From Mortierella sp. BCC40632 (lineage: Eukaryota; Mortierellomycota; Mortierellomycetes; Mortierellales; Mortierellaceae), in contig WAEK01000006.1 in NCBI GenBank assembly GCA_011634665.1, positions 2,116,501 through 2,180,500 on the forward strand: 64,000 nt of DNA, read 5' to 3'. The notes under the pieces are model-generated. The model was not told where the DNA came from. It saw nothing but the letters and a program-made list of their open reading frames with translations, and did no database searches. Position numbers and translations under genes: made by a program. Shown here in pieces: positions 30,269 through 41,889 of the stretch. Position 1 is the stretch's first letter. Each line of letters begins with the position of its first letter.

Positions 30269-32130
30269 GTCCAGGCTCGCGTGAAAAAGAACCTCCTTCC
30301 AGCGGGCACACCTTCTAGGATTCTGCCAAACATTCCTGCAGCCGAGAATTTTTTGCTTCTCAACCGAGCAATAGGCAATCGCCGACGACTGTCGCCGATG
30401 TCCTCCATGGAGGACAAGTTCGTCACTCTCTCAGAGGTCGACTTGATCACCTTGCTCTGGCGCGACGTTGATCTTAAGGCCCTCTTCCGAAAACTTGTCT
30501 GTGACGACGGTAACAGCGACGATAGTCTCCAAATCGTTCTAGCCAACCTTACAACCAAGAACCCAGGAATCGTTCTCAATTCAATCATCACTGACATTGG
30601 GCGCAAAGATGATCAGAGCGGAAACACAGGCCAAAGGATACGTAACAAGAACCGGTCATACAAGAAGAGTGTAAAGGCTCTGTCTATTCGAGAGCTGAAA
30701 GAACATCTAACGGAGATCCGCGATGAAGACTTTTCGGCGATCGGGTACGCCAAACGCGGCTACACTCTTCATGGGTCCATCCGAACAGACGAGTTTCGCC
30801 TCCAAGTGTTGGCGTTCAAGCTGAAGGAGTTGAAGTCGGTCGAGTACAAGCAACTCGACCAAGACAAGGTCCCCTTACGCATCAACTCGACGGTTGGTGG
30901 AACAGATGATTCGCTTACCGAGATCCGGAATGTCGTGAGGTCCAAAGACGACATCGTCGAGCTATGGGGGGATAAGACCTTACCTGAAGAGATCGCAGTC
31001 CTTGGGATCGATCTTGGGCAAGCGTGTACCGTCGGAGCCAGCGTCCTATTACCAAAGAGCGGAAGATACGATGTTGCGAGGGAAAAAGAAAAGAGGAGAA
31101 GGAGGAGAAGGAAGGAGAGAAGGAAATCACGAAGACGCAAGAGAAAAAACAAAGGGAAAGCCGTTGCTATGAAGGTGGAGAAGGAAGGTAGGGAGGGAGG
31201 AGGGTCTGGGGCCAAAGGCAAGGGTAAAGGGAGGGCTACGGGCTTGGGGAAGGACGAGCAAGAGCCCTTGCCTTTTTCAAGTTTGGCGGCCAACCAAAAG
31301 GCACTCTACCAGCCAGTCTTCAAGCATCGGCGATGGGCTGAGACGAGAAAGCAAGAGGCGCCCGCCGTTGGCAGGTCGGTGAGCGACATCGAGAGTGAGT
31401 TGCCTCCTCTCCGCGGCAATGACATCGACATTGAGAAGTATGTGACAGATATCAAGACTGTCGAGAGCCAGCTCCATTCATTCTACAACAACGACCAGAA
31501 AAAGGTTTGGAAGCGCCGTTCGTGGGATCGGAAGAAGGCCATGAAGGAGGAGTATCGTCAATTGGCGGACCAGCTTTTGAAGATGGTGGGTGGGTCCACT
31601 GCAGCCAAGAGAGAGGACGAGAACAAGGTTGTCATTGGGATTGGTCTGGGAGAATTTGGCTCGAACATCCGTCTGTCCTCGCTGCACACGTCCTTCAGGT
31701 CATACTTTGTGCAAAAGGTATTATGGCAATGCTTGGGTTTGCAGAGATCGCATACAAATGAAGCGACAAAACTCTAACTTTTTATTTTTTTTTTCTTTTT
31801 CTTTGGACAGGCTCGCTCACTTGGTTACATCGTGGTCGGGGTCAACGAGTACTATACGTCGAGAAAGTGCCCAGTCTGTGAGGAGTTTGTGGGACAGGTA
31901 AACATTCGTCGATTGGACTGCCCAAATGCAAGACCTATATCCATCGCGATATCCTTGCCGGGCACAATATCGCGAACGTAGTCCGGGGCCATTTACTGAA
32001 CCAGCAGCGGCCCCTTTACCTCCAACCCCGAGATGCCCAAGGAAAGTATCCTTGGATGGAGATGATCACCAGTAGCAGCGCAGTGGCAAGCAGTAGTTCT
32101 CCGGGACAAGCTCGAAAGAGAAGAGTGTAG
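30269..32130 (+). pseudogene. Fanzor RNA-guided nuclease gene, frameshifted in zinc ribbon
   Basis: Exon 30269-31717 (acceptor CCCATAG just before it; first in-frame ATG 30398) and exon 31811-32130, joined in phase. RuvC-I is VLGIDLGQA (Asp codon 31010-31012). A basic linker (KRRRRRRKERRKSRRRK, near 31095) looks like a nuclear localisation signal. RuvC-II region is VVIGIGLGEFGSNIRLSSLH (Glu in GLGEFGS). In exon 2, YYTSRKCPVC gives the first zinc-ribbon pair (31868-31879). The second pair and RuvC-III (CKTYIHRDILAGHNIANVV, Asp codon 31948-31950) lie in another frame because one base is missing near 31922. The protein ends at a stop at 32130. This matches the layout of fungal Fanzors, the eukaryotic TnpB relatives. 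It may be recently inactivated, or the base may be a sequencing error. Confidence 0.82.
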
Positions 32131-32265
32131 ACCTATTGAGATGTAGGGTGACTGTCATTTTATGACCTATTGTCCTACATCCAGAAAATCACGCTTTTTT
32201 ACCTTTTTCACTCCTCTGCCTTTCCATCTTGCATTCTGGATCTTTCGAGGCATCTGAAAAGTACC

Positions 32266-35200
32266 ATGGATGAGGATACAAAGACACTCCTGACGTCAAC
32301 ATGCATGGCACTTGGCGGATTTGAGGATATTTCATTGGATGAGAATGATACTCGGCAGCATTACATGATGGGCGATGAATGTCTCGGTAAGCTGTGACCT
32401 CTATCTTTCACGGAGGCCATTCCAAAGTGGACGCAGTTTATGACGAGTGGAGAACTTGGGCTTCATTACTCAGACTATTACTATTGTCTAACTGTTTATT
32501 TAAAAAAACGCTTGTAGAGTGTCTGAAGGATATCAAAAAATTTATCAAATACTACGAGGAGCCTGGAGAAGATAATGTCGTGCTGTCCTTCCTGGGGAAG
32601 CTTGGAATTCTCGAGAAGGATTTGATCCCAATCATACTTATCAATACACCAGCAGATACTCCAGCGAAAGAGCGACTTATACTAGCATGCGGTAATTTCT
32701 TGGGTGTTTTGCACTCGGCAGGAACCAGGTTTGTATTCACACCACGGACACATTACGGTGCACAATGTAATGTACCAATCCACTAATATTTTTTGTCCCG
32801 ATACTTTTGGCTGTTAAATTTGACCCCTGTCTGGATAGTCGAGCTAATGGTACCCATGACCTGGATCATTGATTACAAAGCCCTCCAGGAGCTTGCCATG
32901 AAAGAGGAGGATGAGAGCATAGTCGGAAACCTCCATTCTCGTCTCCAACTCCTGAGGGAATACAAGCGTGCGTTTTTACAACCAGGAGTCCTTGGTGCAG
33001 TGATCGCCGTGCTTTTGAAGCCTCTGGAGATTGAGCACAGGTAGCGCTGACCTATTTTCAAATGGAAGGCATTTACCCTCTGAGTGCTTACTAACTCTTA
33101 TTTCTCAACGATTACTCGTAGAATGAGGACAACAAGAGACCAGGCCATTGTTCGACTGGGATTGACACTTTTTCGGAATCTTGTAGCAATCCAAGATGCT
33201 GAGAGCACTGTTTCAGGAACAATGGATCAGTTCATTAGCTCAATCATGCAAGAGGAAATGGTAGAGCGATACCGCGAGGAGCGAGTTATCGCGCTATTGA
33301 TTTCTTTGGCATCTTCCGCTATGGATGCACAATACTCTGAATGGAACTCTATAACGATGGAGACATTGTACTTTATCTTTGCCGGCGTCGACCCAGAAGA
33401 GCTCATCCCTGCAGTAAATGTAAGATAAGCTTCGCAAAGACAAAATCCTTGGCTCATTAGGCCTTCTACATCTGTTTTGCCTTCTAATATTCACATTTTC
33501 ATGAACAATAGGGAGGGGCAAAAAACACACATCTGTTGGAGCTTCTAAATAAAGAAGCTCGGGAGAAGAAGGGCCAGTCGTCAGCAGGCCGCAAGCGACA
33601 TGATCGGTTCGGCACTACAGGAGAAGTTCGACTTCAGGTTAGCATTCGCGGATTTGCTACAGCAAGATGCCCAGGAGCTGTTTGTCATTTCGCTAACTAT
33701 TCTTATTCACTCTGCACTGGACTTGTTTGGTGATGATGGCATCTACAGGACGGGACCAGGATGGTGCTTCATCAAAAAGGCGCCTTGTTCGCATCATTTG
33801 AGGAGCAGCTCGATACGATCAAGAAGTCCAGGACTAAGCTTAGACGGCAAAAGGTAAAAAAAGAAATCCCATTAAATCGCATAGTATCTCTGATCTCAGC
33901 TGTTGCTAATGGTGGCTTCTAAACTCAATTTGATCCGCACCTTTTTTTAATTCTCACAGGAGACAGGGGAAAGCAAGAAGTCTACTACAAAAGCGGGGGC
34001 AGCAACACTACGTAATGTGGCCTTGATGATAGTCGAAAATTGTTTCAATCGTAAGTGCTATTAATCATGAGAATTAAGCAAAGCGAATGTTTGAGAAAAT
34101 GTTAGAAAGAGTTGCTTAGTAATCTTTCTATATCACACTTCTGCCTCAACTCGACATCTTGTGAATGGTGACCTCAAGCATTGTTTGGATCACTTCGTCG
34201 AGACTTTGAAGTGCAACGTCCACATATCAAAGGGCATCACAGATGGCAGTATCACTACCTATTGTCATTCTTATTCAGGTTCCAGCGCCTCAATTTGGAA
34301 TATGTTGAAAAGCAATATCAGGAACAAAAAAAGATCGCGCCTCCCTCCCAGCTACCACAACTGGAGGAGAACTACCGCCAGAACACGTTTCAGAGCGACT
34401 TTGATCTTGTAGGCGCCTCTCTTGAATTGACTTCTATATTCCAAGTCATCATGTATATGCGTGACAAAAATGAACTGAAGGTAAAGTACTCTCAAAGCTA
34501 CTCTCGGTGCTGTATTATCTTTATTTATCTGAGATACTATGAATTTGTATTCTGACCAGGCTTCATTCCCCCTCCCCCCTCCCCTCCCCCGTATATTTTT
34601 TCTCAGGAATGGGATGAACTCAAGCCGGCTATGAGATGCATTCAAGAAATGGTAAGTTTAGGCCTTTCAGTATCAACATAAACCAGTCATCAGATTTATT
34701 CATTGAGTTAACCCTTTTGATTTTACCTTAGCTGGCAACCTTGTATACCATGTCCAAGTCGTCGAATGAGGATTACAGAGATTTCTCGGCCTATATCCAA
34801 AACAATATCTACTACGAGGAGGCAACGTTGGATCTGTTCATAGATTTAGTCAAGACATACCGCAGGCAGTCCACTAGGTGCGTAACACTCCCACTGCGTT
34901 GTTGTGCATGACTTGGATTGCATTATCGAGACTTATTGGTCTCTTGATTGTCTTTGGTCCGCTTAACCATAGCTATCTCCACACGCTTCTGAGCATGATT
35001 CATGTTTTAATGAAGACGCTCGAGAGTTATTCAAGATCCAAGAGCTACATGGGAGTCCGGAAAAGACGGGCTATCATACAGCGCAAAAAGAAAGGTAATT
35101 TGAATTACTGGATCCACGCGTGACTAATGCACCCGAGTAACATGCTATTCTCTATGTCATGGCAGCAAGCAAACACTAATAGGTGAATCTTAAATCACTA

Positions 35201-37770
35201 GGTAAAATAACTGAGGATGGAGATAAGGCGACAGCGCCTGACCAAGCTCTCAAGATTCAAGGAGCCGAAGCACAATCCGAAACCGAGAATATGACAGGAG
35301 TGGTTGAGGGTAACGAAGGCTCCAGAGAGCCAAATGGCGGCGGGGACGGCGATCGTGAGAATAGACAAGATGACGAGGAGAGTCAGACGAAGTACACATT
35401 TAAGGAGCACCAGTTTATGTTCAAGGATCTAGAGCATGTAAGTGTCTCTTTTACTTAAGGTAGCCGAGCGCTACAACACACCATGGCCAAGAAGTTTAAT
35501 GGGCAATTAACGCTACTTGTCTTTCTGTGAACTATTACCTAGCGATTCGCAAATGAGAGTGTCATAAGCACATATTGCACTTTCCTTGATGACTTCGCAG
35601 AGCTGGATGAGACACAATTTCATTGGGCTGCAGCAATGTTCCACCGAATCGCTGTAAACTGCAAGAATATGGCTGTCTTCTACAAACTATCGACTCTGCA
35701 GCTCTTTCATCAAATCCTTCAGAATGGAAAGGAAGATTCAAAGAGGGAAATGATACCTCTGATTTCTTATGTAACCCACCATTTCTTCAAGAAGCTGCAA
35801 GAGTACCCACCTCTAGTTGCAGAAGTGTTCTTTCCGATGACAAACAAGACATGTCGCGATATCAATATTGGGCGCGAAGCTGAGGAACTGGAAGCACAAG
35901 AGCGACAGGAAAAGAGAGAAGAAAAGTATGCCAACAAGATTTCCAGCAACCTATCAAGAAGTTCACACATATTTCTGATGATAGAGCAGATCAAGGAACT
36001 AATCACATGCCAGCGCTAACGAATATCTCTTGTTCATGTCACTAGACTTCGGAATGTCGAGCTTGCTGTGAGTAAGAGTCTGACAGAAATGGAACAAATA
36101 CGAGTTGCGACCATGTCTCTAATTGACAAAGATGAGAGCGAGCTTGTTGACTGGGTGATTAAGGTAGTGAGACTTGTCCATTACGATACTACAGACCAGC
36201 TTCTAAGGAATATGTGCATTACTCAGAGAAGGATCCTTCGTACTTACAATCATACTCTCTTAGGTTCTCAAAGATGCCGTGATTAAGAGACATTTAATGG
36301 CTTTCCGATCGGAAAGTGAGCTTGCGGAAGACCCAGATCTTATGTATTCGGTCATGAATGTTGAAGATATTGGTATGAAGCTTGGTTTCTTTAGTTCAGC
36401 TATAGAGTCCGTTAGCTTTTCTAAGTTACTCATCGCACAGACATGCGCTCGTTGAAGAAACCATTGTACTTGTGCACTGTTTTCTAACCTTAGCCCTAAA
36501 CCCCAAATCGCCTCAACACGATAGCTGTTGTCCCAGATACACCTGCGATCCAGAGATCGATCAACACAGAGCCTAGATTGCGTCTTTTGCTCAAGCTCAT
36601 CAAATTTACAAAGGAAGAAGGTGATCTTGATGTCTGATACGTAGGTTGATGTAATTACTTCACTGGCTTTCGACTGACATTTGCTGAATGAATATCATAC
36701 CTTATGTAGTGGACCATGAGATACAGTACAGAATCCCTAAAGATATACCAACAGACACGCTTGCAGAATATCGGGACTGGATCGAGAGTGTAGCTCAGAA
36801 CTCTGCGGATTTCGAAAACATGTTTGATTATGACGAGCTGATCCGAAAAGTACAGACCCGGCGCAAGAAACAAAACCCTGACGCAACAGAGGATGGTACA
36901 GATGATAGACAGTCTTGTAGTGCCAGGACACCAAAAGAGGCACCTGTTTATCACTCGGCAGAATATGTAATTGACTCGGACGAGGATGAAGAGCATAATG
37001 GCGTCGGGGTGGATGCCTACTTTGAAGCTGAGAAGCAGCTTAGGGCTCGAATTAGAATGAGATTCTCGGAGGCGGAGAGAAAACACCAGGACATGATTGA
37101 GGCTCACGAACGGGAAAAAAAATCGGTATCTCAAAGGTTAGCAAGGAAGAGGCTTGGTCAAGATAGGACTCAATCATCAGAAAAAGATGAATCGGACAAC
37201 CACAGCGAAAGCAGTGGCAATGAAGCTGAGACTACTAAGAGATCTATTAGGGCCTTACAACGCCCTGCTGGAGCTTTTGTTTCATTGAGCGACAGTGAGG
37301 ATGAAAGTGATCGAGACAGCAACGATGGCGATAGAAGCGACCTTAGTGATGACATTGATGATAACCATTCCAGACTCTTGAACTCAAACAGCAAGATCTA
37401 CTTCGAGGATGAAAGTGAGGATTCTGATGTTGCCCCGACGACTGCTGCTACATTACCAATCCTTGGCCGACTTAAGAAGCGATCAATTACCCGACAGAGT
37501 GGATTGAGCAGCGATGATGGTGACGATAGTAGTATCAGCGATACAACAACACAATTGTTGCAGGGACAACAGAACTCAATATCGCCGAGATCTATACAGA
37601 GCCAGGATGAAGAAAGCGATACTCGGCCATTACCGGAACTAGGGCACCAGCGGATAAGTAACAAGAGACGGATTATTTCCGATGCCTCGGAGGACGAGGA
37701 TGAGCATCAAAGTAGCGAAGACTCCAACCGTCCAGCAAAGAAGAAACCTGTTATTGATGAGGATTTGTAA
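32266..37770 (+). CDS. Replication-fork protection factor Tof1/Swi1/Timeless
   Basis: Seventeen exons: 32266-32386, 32518-32691, 32839-33040, 33122-33419, 33512-33637, 33749-33853, 33960-34050, 34179-34480, 34607-34651, 34732-34877, 34973-35094, 35202-35437, 35543-35925, 36046-36163, 36264-36372, 36525-36620, 36710-37770. All phases agree; 1244 aa. Family marks: LTSTCMALGGFED, the split motif GDECL-ECLKDIKKF, CVELMVPMTW, DGTRMVLHQKGAL and FNPLFGSLRRDFEVQRPHIK. The Timeless core fills about residues 1-500, and a long acidic, Ser-rich disordered tail fills the last 350. Tof1/Swi1 acts with Csm3/Swi3 (Tipin) and Mrc1 at the replisome to stabilise stalled forks, aid the checkpoint and support cohesion. 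Intron density is the highest in the window. Confidence 0.93.
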
Positions 37771-37997
37771 CATTCGTATACACAATCTCGCCGTATTTCT
37801 AGGACTAATAAACCCTATCATCTTTGCAAAAAAAAAAAAAAAAAAAAAAGACTATAGTCTTCTGAATGCGAGTCTTGTCTCCAGGAAGAGGCATTTGATG
37901 GTGGGGCTCAAAGGTCCACAATAAGGAAAGTTTACATTGATGTTGCTGAATATACACAACTATTTGACTGCAATGTGACCAAGAGAATGACCAGAGA
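37771..37997. other. convergent 3' spacer with poly-A tract
   Basis: 227 bp between converging Tof1 and F-box genes; A20 at about 37829-37849. Both terminators must lie here. Confidence 0.6.
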
Positions 37998-40900
37998 CTA
38001 CTCGTCCCAACTACGTCCAAGGATTTCACCAAGATTTGTCTCATCGACCAGTGACTTTTGCCATCCATTGAGACTGCCCTGCATGATGAGCTCGATATCA
38101 CTTTCGGAAATACCAAGGGCATCGCCCATAGTAATGCAGCCCAACTTTCCAGACCGATGCCGAAGGCTCGCTAGCGCCAACAGGGCCTCGCTCGTAATCC
38201 CTGAACAACCAATGATGGTTAGACAGACGAGAGAGTGAGCAGACTCTGACAGGGATTCGATAGCGGTATTGGAAATTGTTGTAATATATGACAAATCAAG
38301 GAGTTGGAGATTCGGACAGGATTCGCCCAAGAGCGCTATGGATTCATCTGAAATTGGATCATTTCCTCCCGCCCCCGCCTCATTTTGGGCATCAGTCCCT
38401 TCTTTCTTGTCGCTCCCTTCATGGTATTGGTTATCGTTGTCGTTGTCGTTTCTAAGTTGATGCTGCTCATGCTCAATAGGATCGATAGGTACTTGGGTTC
38501 CAGATAAACCACCCAATTCTGATTCTGGTGAATTATGCCCAATTCCGCCGCTACCACTACTACTTGCAACAGGTGCCTCAGTTGTTGTACTTGACGCAGG
38601 CTCGACTTTATCTGGATGTACTCGCGCCAAGTTTAGCCATTCGAGACTAAGGCAATGAGTTGCAAGAGCCTTCAGACACCCGTCCGTTATTAGCCCAGAT
38701 CGCGCCAGGTCTAGCCATTGGATCCGATGGCAATGTTGAACAAGTGTTATCACACTCTGCATCGTGACTAGTTCACAATCAGAGACTCGGAGCTGCAATA
38801 GTCGAGATCCACATTGCATAAGCAAGGGCATTAGGCCATCATCTGTGACCTGAAAACATCCTGCCAAATCAATGGATTCCAGTTGCAAAGGCACCATCGT
38901 GGAATCATTGACCAGAAGACTCTGAATTCCTCGATCTGTGATCCTCCAACAGCCGGCGAGATGTAAAGAGACTAAAGTACGATGCGCAACACAGGTTGAG
39001 CCTCTTATCAGAGCCAAGCCTTCATCTGTGATATTGTAGCATTCCGAAAGAGTCAATCTGCAGAGCCCTGGGCAATACTCCAAGATGGTTTCCAAAGTCG
39101 TGTCTATAACACATTCTCGTCGAGTCAATAATCGTACAGGTGGATCCTGAACCCTGAGTCTCCTTCTCCTTGCACCTGCCCTAGCTCCAGGCATTGAATC
39201 GGCTGGAGTAAGTGTAAGAGTCGTAAGTGCAGGCATTAAGCCCGTTGGTTGACTCCTTAGACCCCCAAAAAGTGATGCAAAGAAGTTTGTGTGATGCTGT
39301 GGCCCTGTCTCGAATCCTGGCGCATTCACATTGGAAGGATGTTGTTGAAGATCGTGGCGTCGTGAGAAAATAGGGAATTGGTGAGTAGACGACTGAATGT
39401 CTACTTTTTGCGGATAGAGTGTTTCCTTTTGCAAGTTGACCACTTGAATCCATCGTCCACAGGTCTGGAGAGGGAGCGCTGAAGGGAGTCTATCCCAGTG
39501 TCGCATTCCTGAAAGTCGACGACGACGTTCCATGTTGGCTTGATGCCTCCGTATTCGAGCCAGAGTTTTTGAAAAAACTGAACAGTGTGATAGATTCGAG
39601 GTGTTTGCAGACAACGGTGAGAGCAAAACATGCCGCGAATGACCAAGGTTTGTTTCCTGGTGATGGAAAACATCGCAGGACGGAGACGAAGGTGAAAGCG
39701 AAAGTGTTGATGATGAAAATACTGAAGATGAGGCTAGAGAGGGTGAGGAGGGCTGTGAATAGCCTCGCACAAAGGAATATAGATAGTCTACCCCAGAGAC
39801 TAGCTTCATCAACGGCGTCTCGTCGTCCGAAGAATCGTATTCCGACTCTTCCGTTTCCATGTCACCATTGGATTTCCAGTTGGGATGCCAGTCTGCTCCA
39901 CCGAAACTGTTGCCAAAATGTTCACCATGAGAGTTGTTGTCCCCATAAATACCATGGTCGCCTTCATCCGAGTGTGACAATCGGTCGAACAAATCACCGA
40001 AATCAGAGTCGCTTTCGTCCTCAAGCTCTTGTAACGAGTGATCCTGTTCCTGTTCCTCGTGTTGGTCGTCAGAATCCTCGCTTTGGCTAAGATTTCCTTC
40101 ATCATAAGGATGGTACAATTCCTGACTTCCCCCTTGGTTCATTAGGGGAGATGACGGAAATCCAATGCCACTGTCTCGGCGGTTTTGTCCGCTTCCGCCA
40201 TATTCGAAGAAATCGGATAGTGCGTTTGCTCCTTCTGAATTCATGTTCCCATCTTGTACTGATGGTGTCCCTCTGCGAGCTGCCTGATTTTCTACATCTC
40301 GTAGTTGCATTGAATGTTGACGTTCACGCTGTTTCTTGATCTGCCAGCGCCTTCGGCGTGCTCGTTCATACACCTGTTTGGCCTTCTCTCGCTTCCTCCA
40401 TAAAAGCCAAGTTTTAATCTCCTCGTGGTCTTGTGAATGCAGATGAGAAGAAGTCATGAGTGCAGTAAGCTGTTGGCGAGGCGACAAGGAACCAACCGAG
40501 TATGAAAGGTCAGTTAACAGATCTGATCCAGCAATCACTTCTTCTACGCCATCCTCAATGTCTCCGCGAGCTTGTGTGACTATATGAGGAGGGGTGACCC
40601 TGCTATCAGTAGATCCAGCTGTGAAGGGTTCCGTAGCATAGGGTCTATAGTCGTAGTCATTGAGATGGAAGGAACCCACACTTGCAATAGGGAGAAACCT
40701 TGACCAGTGCCTTGACCAAAGTATCCGTGGGGATCTCCACACATGAGGACCGATCAGTTCATACCATGACCGACAGACAAGCATGCATTTCAACACGATC
40801 TTTGGGTGGGAGGCGAGGCAATCGAAAACCAATAAAAGAATCTCTGCTGGAATCCTATCGTTGATGCTCGTGTAGTCCTTAAGCTTTTGGCTGATGGCAT

Positions 40901-41708
40901 TGGTTCTCAGATAAGACTTCGAGGAGCTCGGGTATGAGCTGTGGACTCCGGCATATTCCCCTGTTAGATTATGATCATTGTTGAAGATGTGGTCATCCAG
41001 GACACTGCTGTCGTCTATAGTGCTGTCTACGCTACTCTGCCCCAACGATGAAATAGCGCTATCGTCATCCCCTGTGGCACTGGGATCTCGTTCTTGCTTC
41101 TGAGTTTCCGTAGGGATTGGGTTGTCGTCGTTACTAGGGTCCAAGCCGTTCAGAGGAGCTAATGAAGAAAGTCGAAGTGGGCGCTGTTGCCACATCAAAG
41201 CCAATCGATAAAAGAACACAGTCCATTTTCTAGCATAACGCTGGCGGAAGAACCCGAGTCGGTGCAGTAGATAGAGTGTATAGAGAAGAAGTCCGTGAAC
41301 TGTTGTCGTATCCAGCAGCTGCATGGCCGAGGTTGCGGTAGTGTAGACATAAGGTGTTGTCGCCAAGGTTACGGATGAGGCAGAGAATACAGTCGACGGT
41401 GGGGCAGCAAGGATTGGGCAGGAAGCTGAAAGTGGCGAAAGAGAAGGAGAGGAAGAAGGGGCTGATGGGCACTGCGGTTGCTGCTGCCGCTGGCCGTGAG
41501 AACGGAGAGGAGGGTGCAGGATGCACAGATTATGAAGAGGAGTGGTCATGGCGTAAAGCGGGGGAGGGAAGAGTGAAAACAGGCAGACAGGCCAAGGAGA
41601 AGGAAGGAGTTCAACGGACATGGGCACGCGTGACTTTGCTAAAGGGAACGCCCAAGACCACTGGGCCAGTTTCAAAGCTTGTTTCTTCTTTGCTCGCTCT
41701 TCCTTCAT
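37998..41708 (-). CDS. F-box and leucine-rich-repeat protein
   Basis: Single exon, 1236 aa from the ATG at 41708; a later ATG (MSVELLPSPW) is possible. The F-box lies at about residues 285-345 (RIPAEILLLVFDCLASHPK, then MLVCRSWYELIGPHVWRSP). The C-terminal third has AMN1/GRR1-type cysteine-containing LRRs (LCRLTLSECYNITDEGLALI, LVSLHLAGCWRITDRGIQSL, LESIDLAGCFQVTDDGLMPL). The middle 500 residues are acidic/Ser-rich and disordered. F-box/LRR proteins are substrate receptors of SCF ubiquitin ligases (Skp1-Cul1). The substrate is unknown. An N-terminal hydrophobic stretch (VHGLLLYTLYLLHRLGFF) is unusual. It lies 181 bp from PUS7 in the same direction. Confidence 0.88.
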   Translation of the reverse strand: MKEERAKKKQALKLAQWSWAFPLAKSRVPMSVELLPSPWPVCLFSLFPPPLYAMTTPLHNLCILHPPLRSHGQRQQQPQCPSAPSSSPSLSPLSASCPILAAPPSTVFSASSVTLATTPYVYTTATSAMQLLDTTTVHGLLLYTLYLLHRLGFFRQRYARKWTVFFYRLALMWQQRPLRLSSLAPLNGLDPSNDDNPIPTETQKQERDPSATGDDDSAISSLGQSSVDSTIDDSSVLDDHIFNNDHNLTGEYAGVHSSYPSSSKSYLRTNAISQKLKDYTSINDRIPAEILLLVFDCLASHPKIVLKCMLVCRSWYELIGPHVWRSPRILWSRHWSRFLPIASVGSFHLNDYDYRPYATEPFTAGSTDSRVTPPHIVTQARGDIEDGVEEVIAGSDLLTDLSYSVGSLSPRQQLTALMTSSHLHSQDHEEIKTWLLWRKREKAKQVYERARRRRWQIKKQRERQHSMQLRDVENQAARRGTPSVQDGNMNSEGANALSDFFEYGGSGQNRRDSGIGFPSSPLMNQGGSQELYHPYDEGNLSQSEDSDDQHEEQEQDHSLQELEDESDSDFGDLFDRLSHSDEGDHGIYGDNNSHGEHFGNSFGGADWHPNWKSNGDMETEESEYDSSDDETPLMKLVSGVDYLYSFVRGYSQPSSPSLASSSVFSSSTLSLSPSSPSCDVFHHQETNLGHSRHVLLSPLSANTSNLSHCSVFSKTLARIRRHQANMERRRRLSGMRHWDRLPSALPLQTCGRWIQVVNLQKETLYPQKVDIQSSTHQFPIFSRRHDLQQHPSNVNAPGFETGPQHHTNFFASLFGGLRSQPTGLMPALTTLTLTPADSMPGARAGARRRRLRVQDPPVRLLTRRECVIDTTLETILEYCPGLCRLTLSECYNITDEGLALIRGSTCVAHRTLVSLHLAGCWRITDRGIQSLLVNDSTMVPLQLESIDLAGCFQVTDDGLMPLLMQCGSRLLQLRVSDCELVTMQSVITLVQHCHRIQWLDLARSGLITDGCLKALATHCLSLEWLNLARVHPDKVEPASSTTTEAPVASSSGSGGIGHNSPESELGGLSGTQVPIDPIEHEQHQLRNDNDNDNQYHEGSDKKEGTDAQNEAGAGGNDPISDESIALLGESCPNLQLLDLSYITTISNTAIESLSESAHSLVCLTIIGCSGITSEALLALASLRHRSGKLGCITMGDALGISESDIELIMQGSLNGWQKSLVDETNLGEILGRSWDE

Positions 41709-41889
41709 TCAGCTCATCATCCATCTCTCTCCCCCTCCCCCAGATGCACCGAGCCCAGCACCAGGATGGGGACAACTCGCGTACCATGAATGACCCTCCA
41801 GGACGTGCATTTGATTTTGATGCAGGTCATGCCTTTACTACAGTTTGAACAGGTGGTCAAAGCACCGCTTGCCAAATTGCAAGCCACTT

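Noticed and set aside
31898..31935. A ~35-nt intron restoring the Fanzor frame
   Set aside because: The phase would fit, but it is too short for this genome's introns and would delete the second zinc-ribbon cysteine pair; a one-base deletion is simpler.
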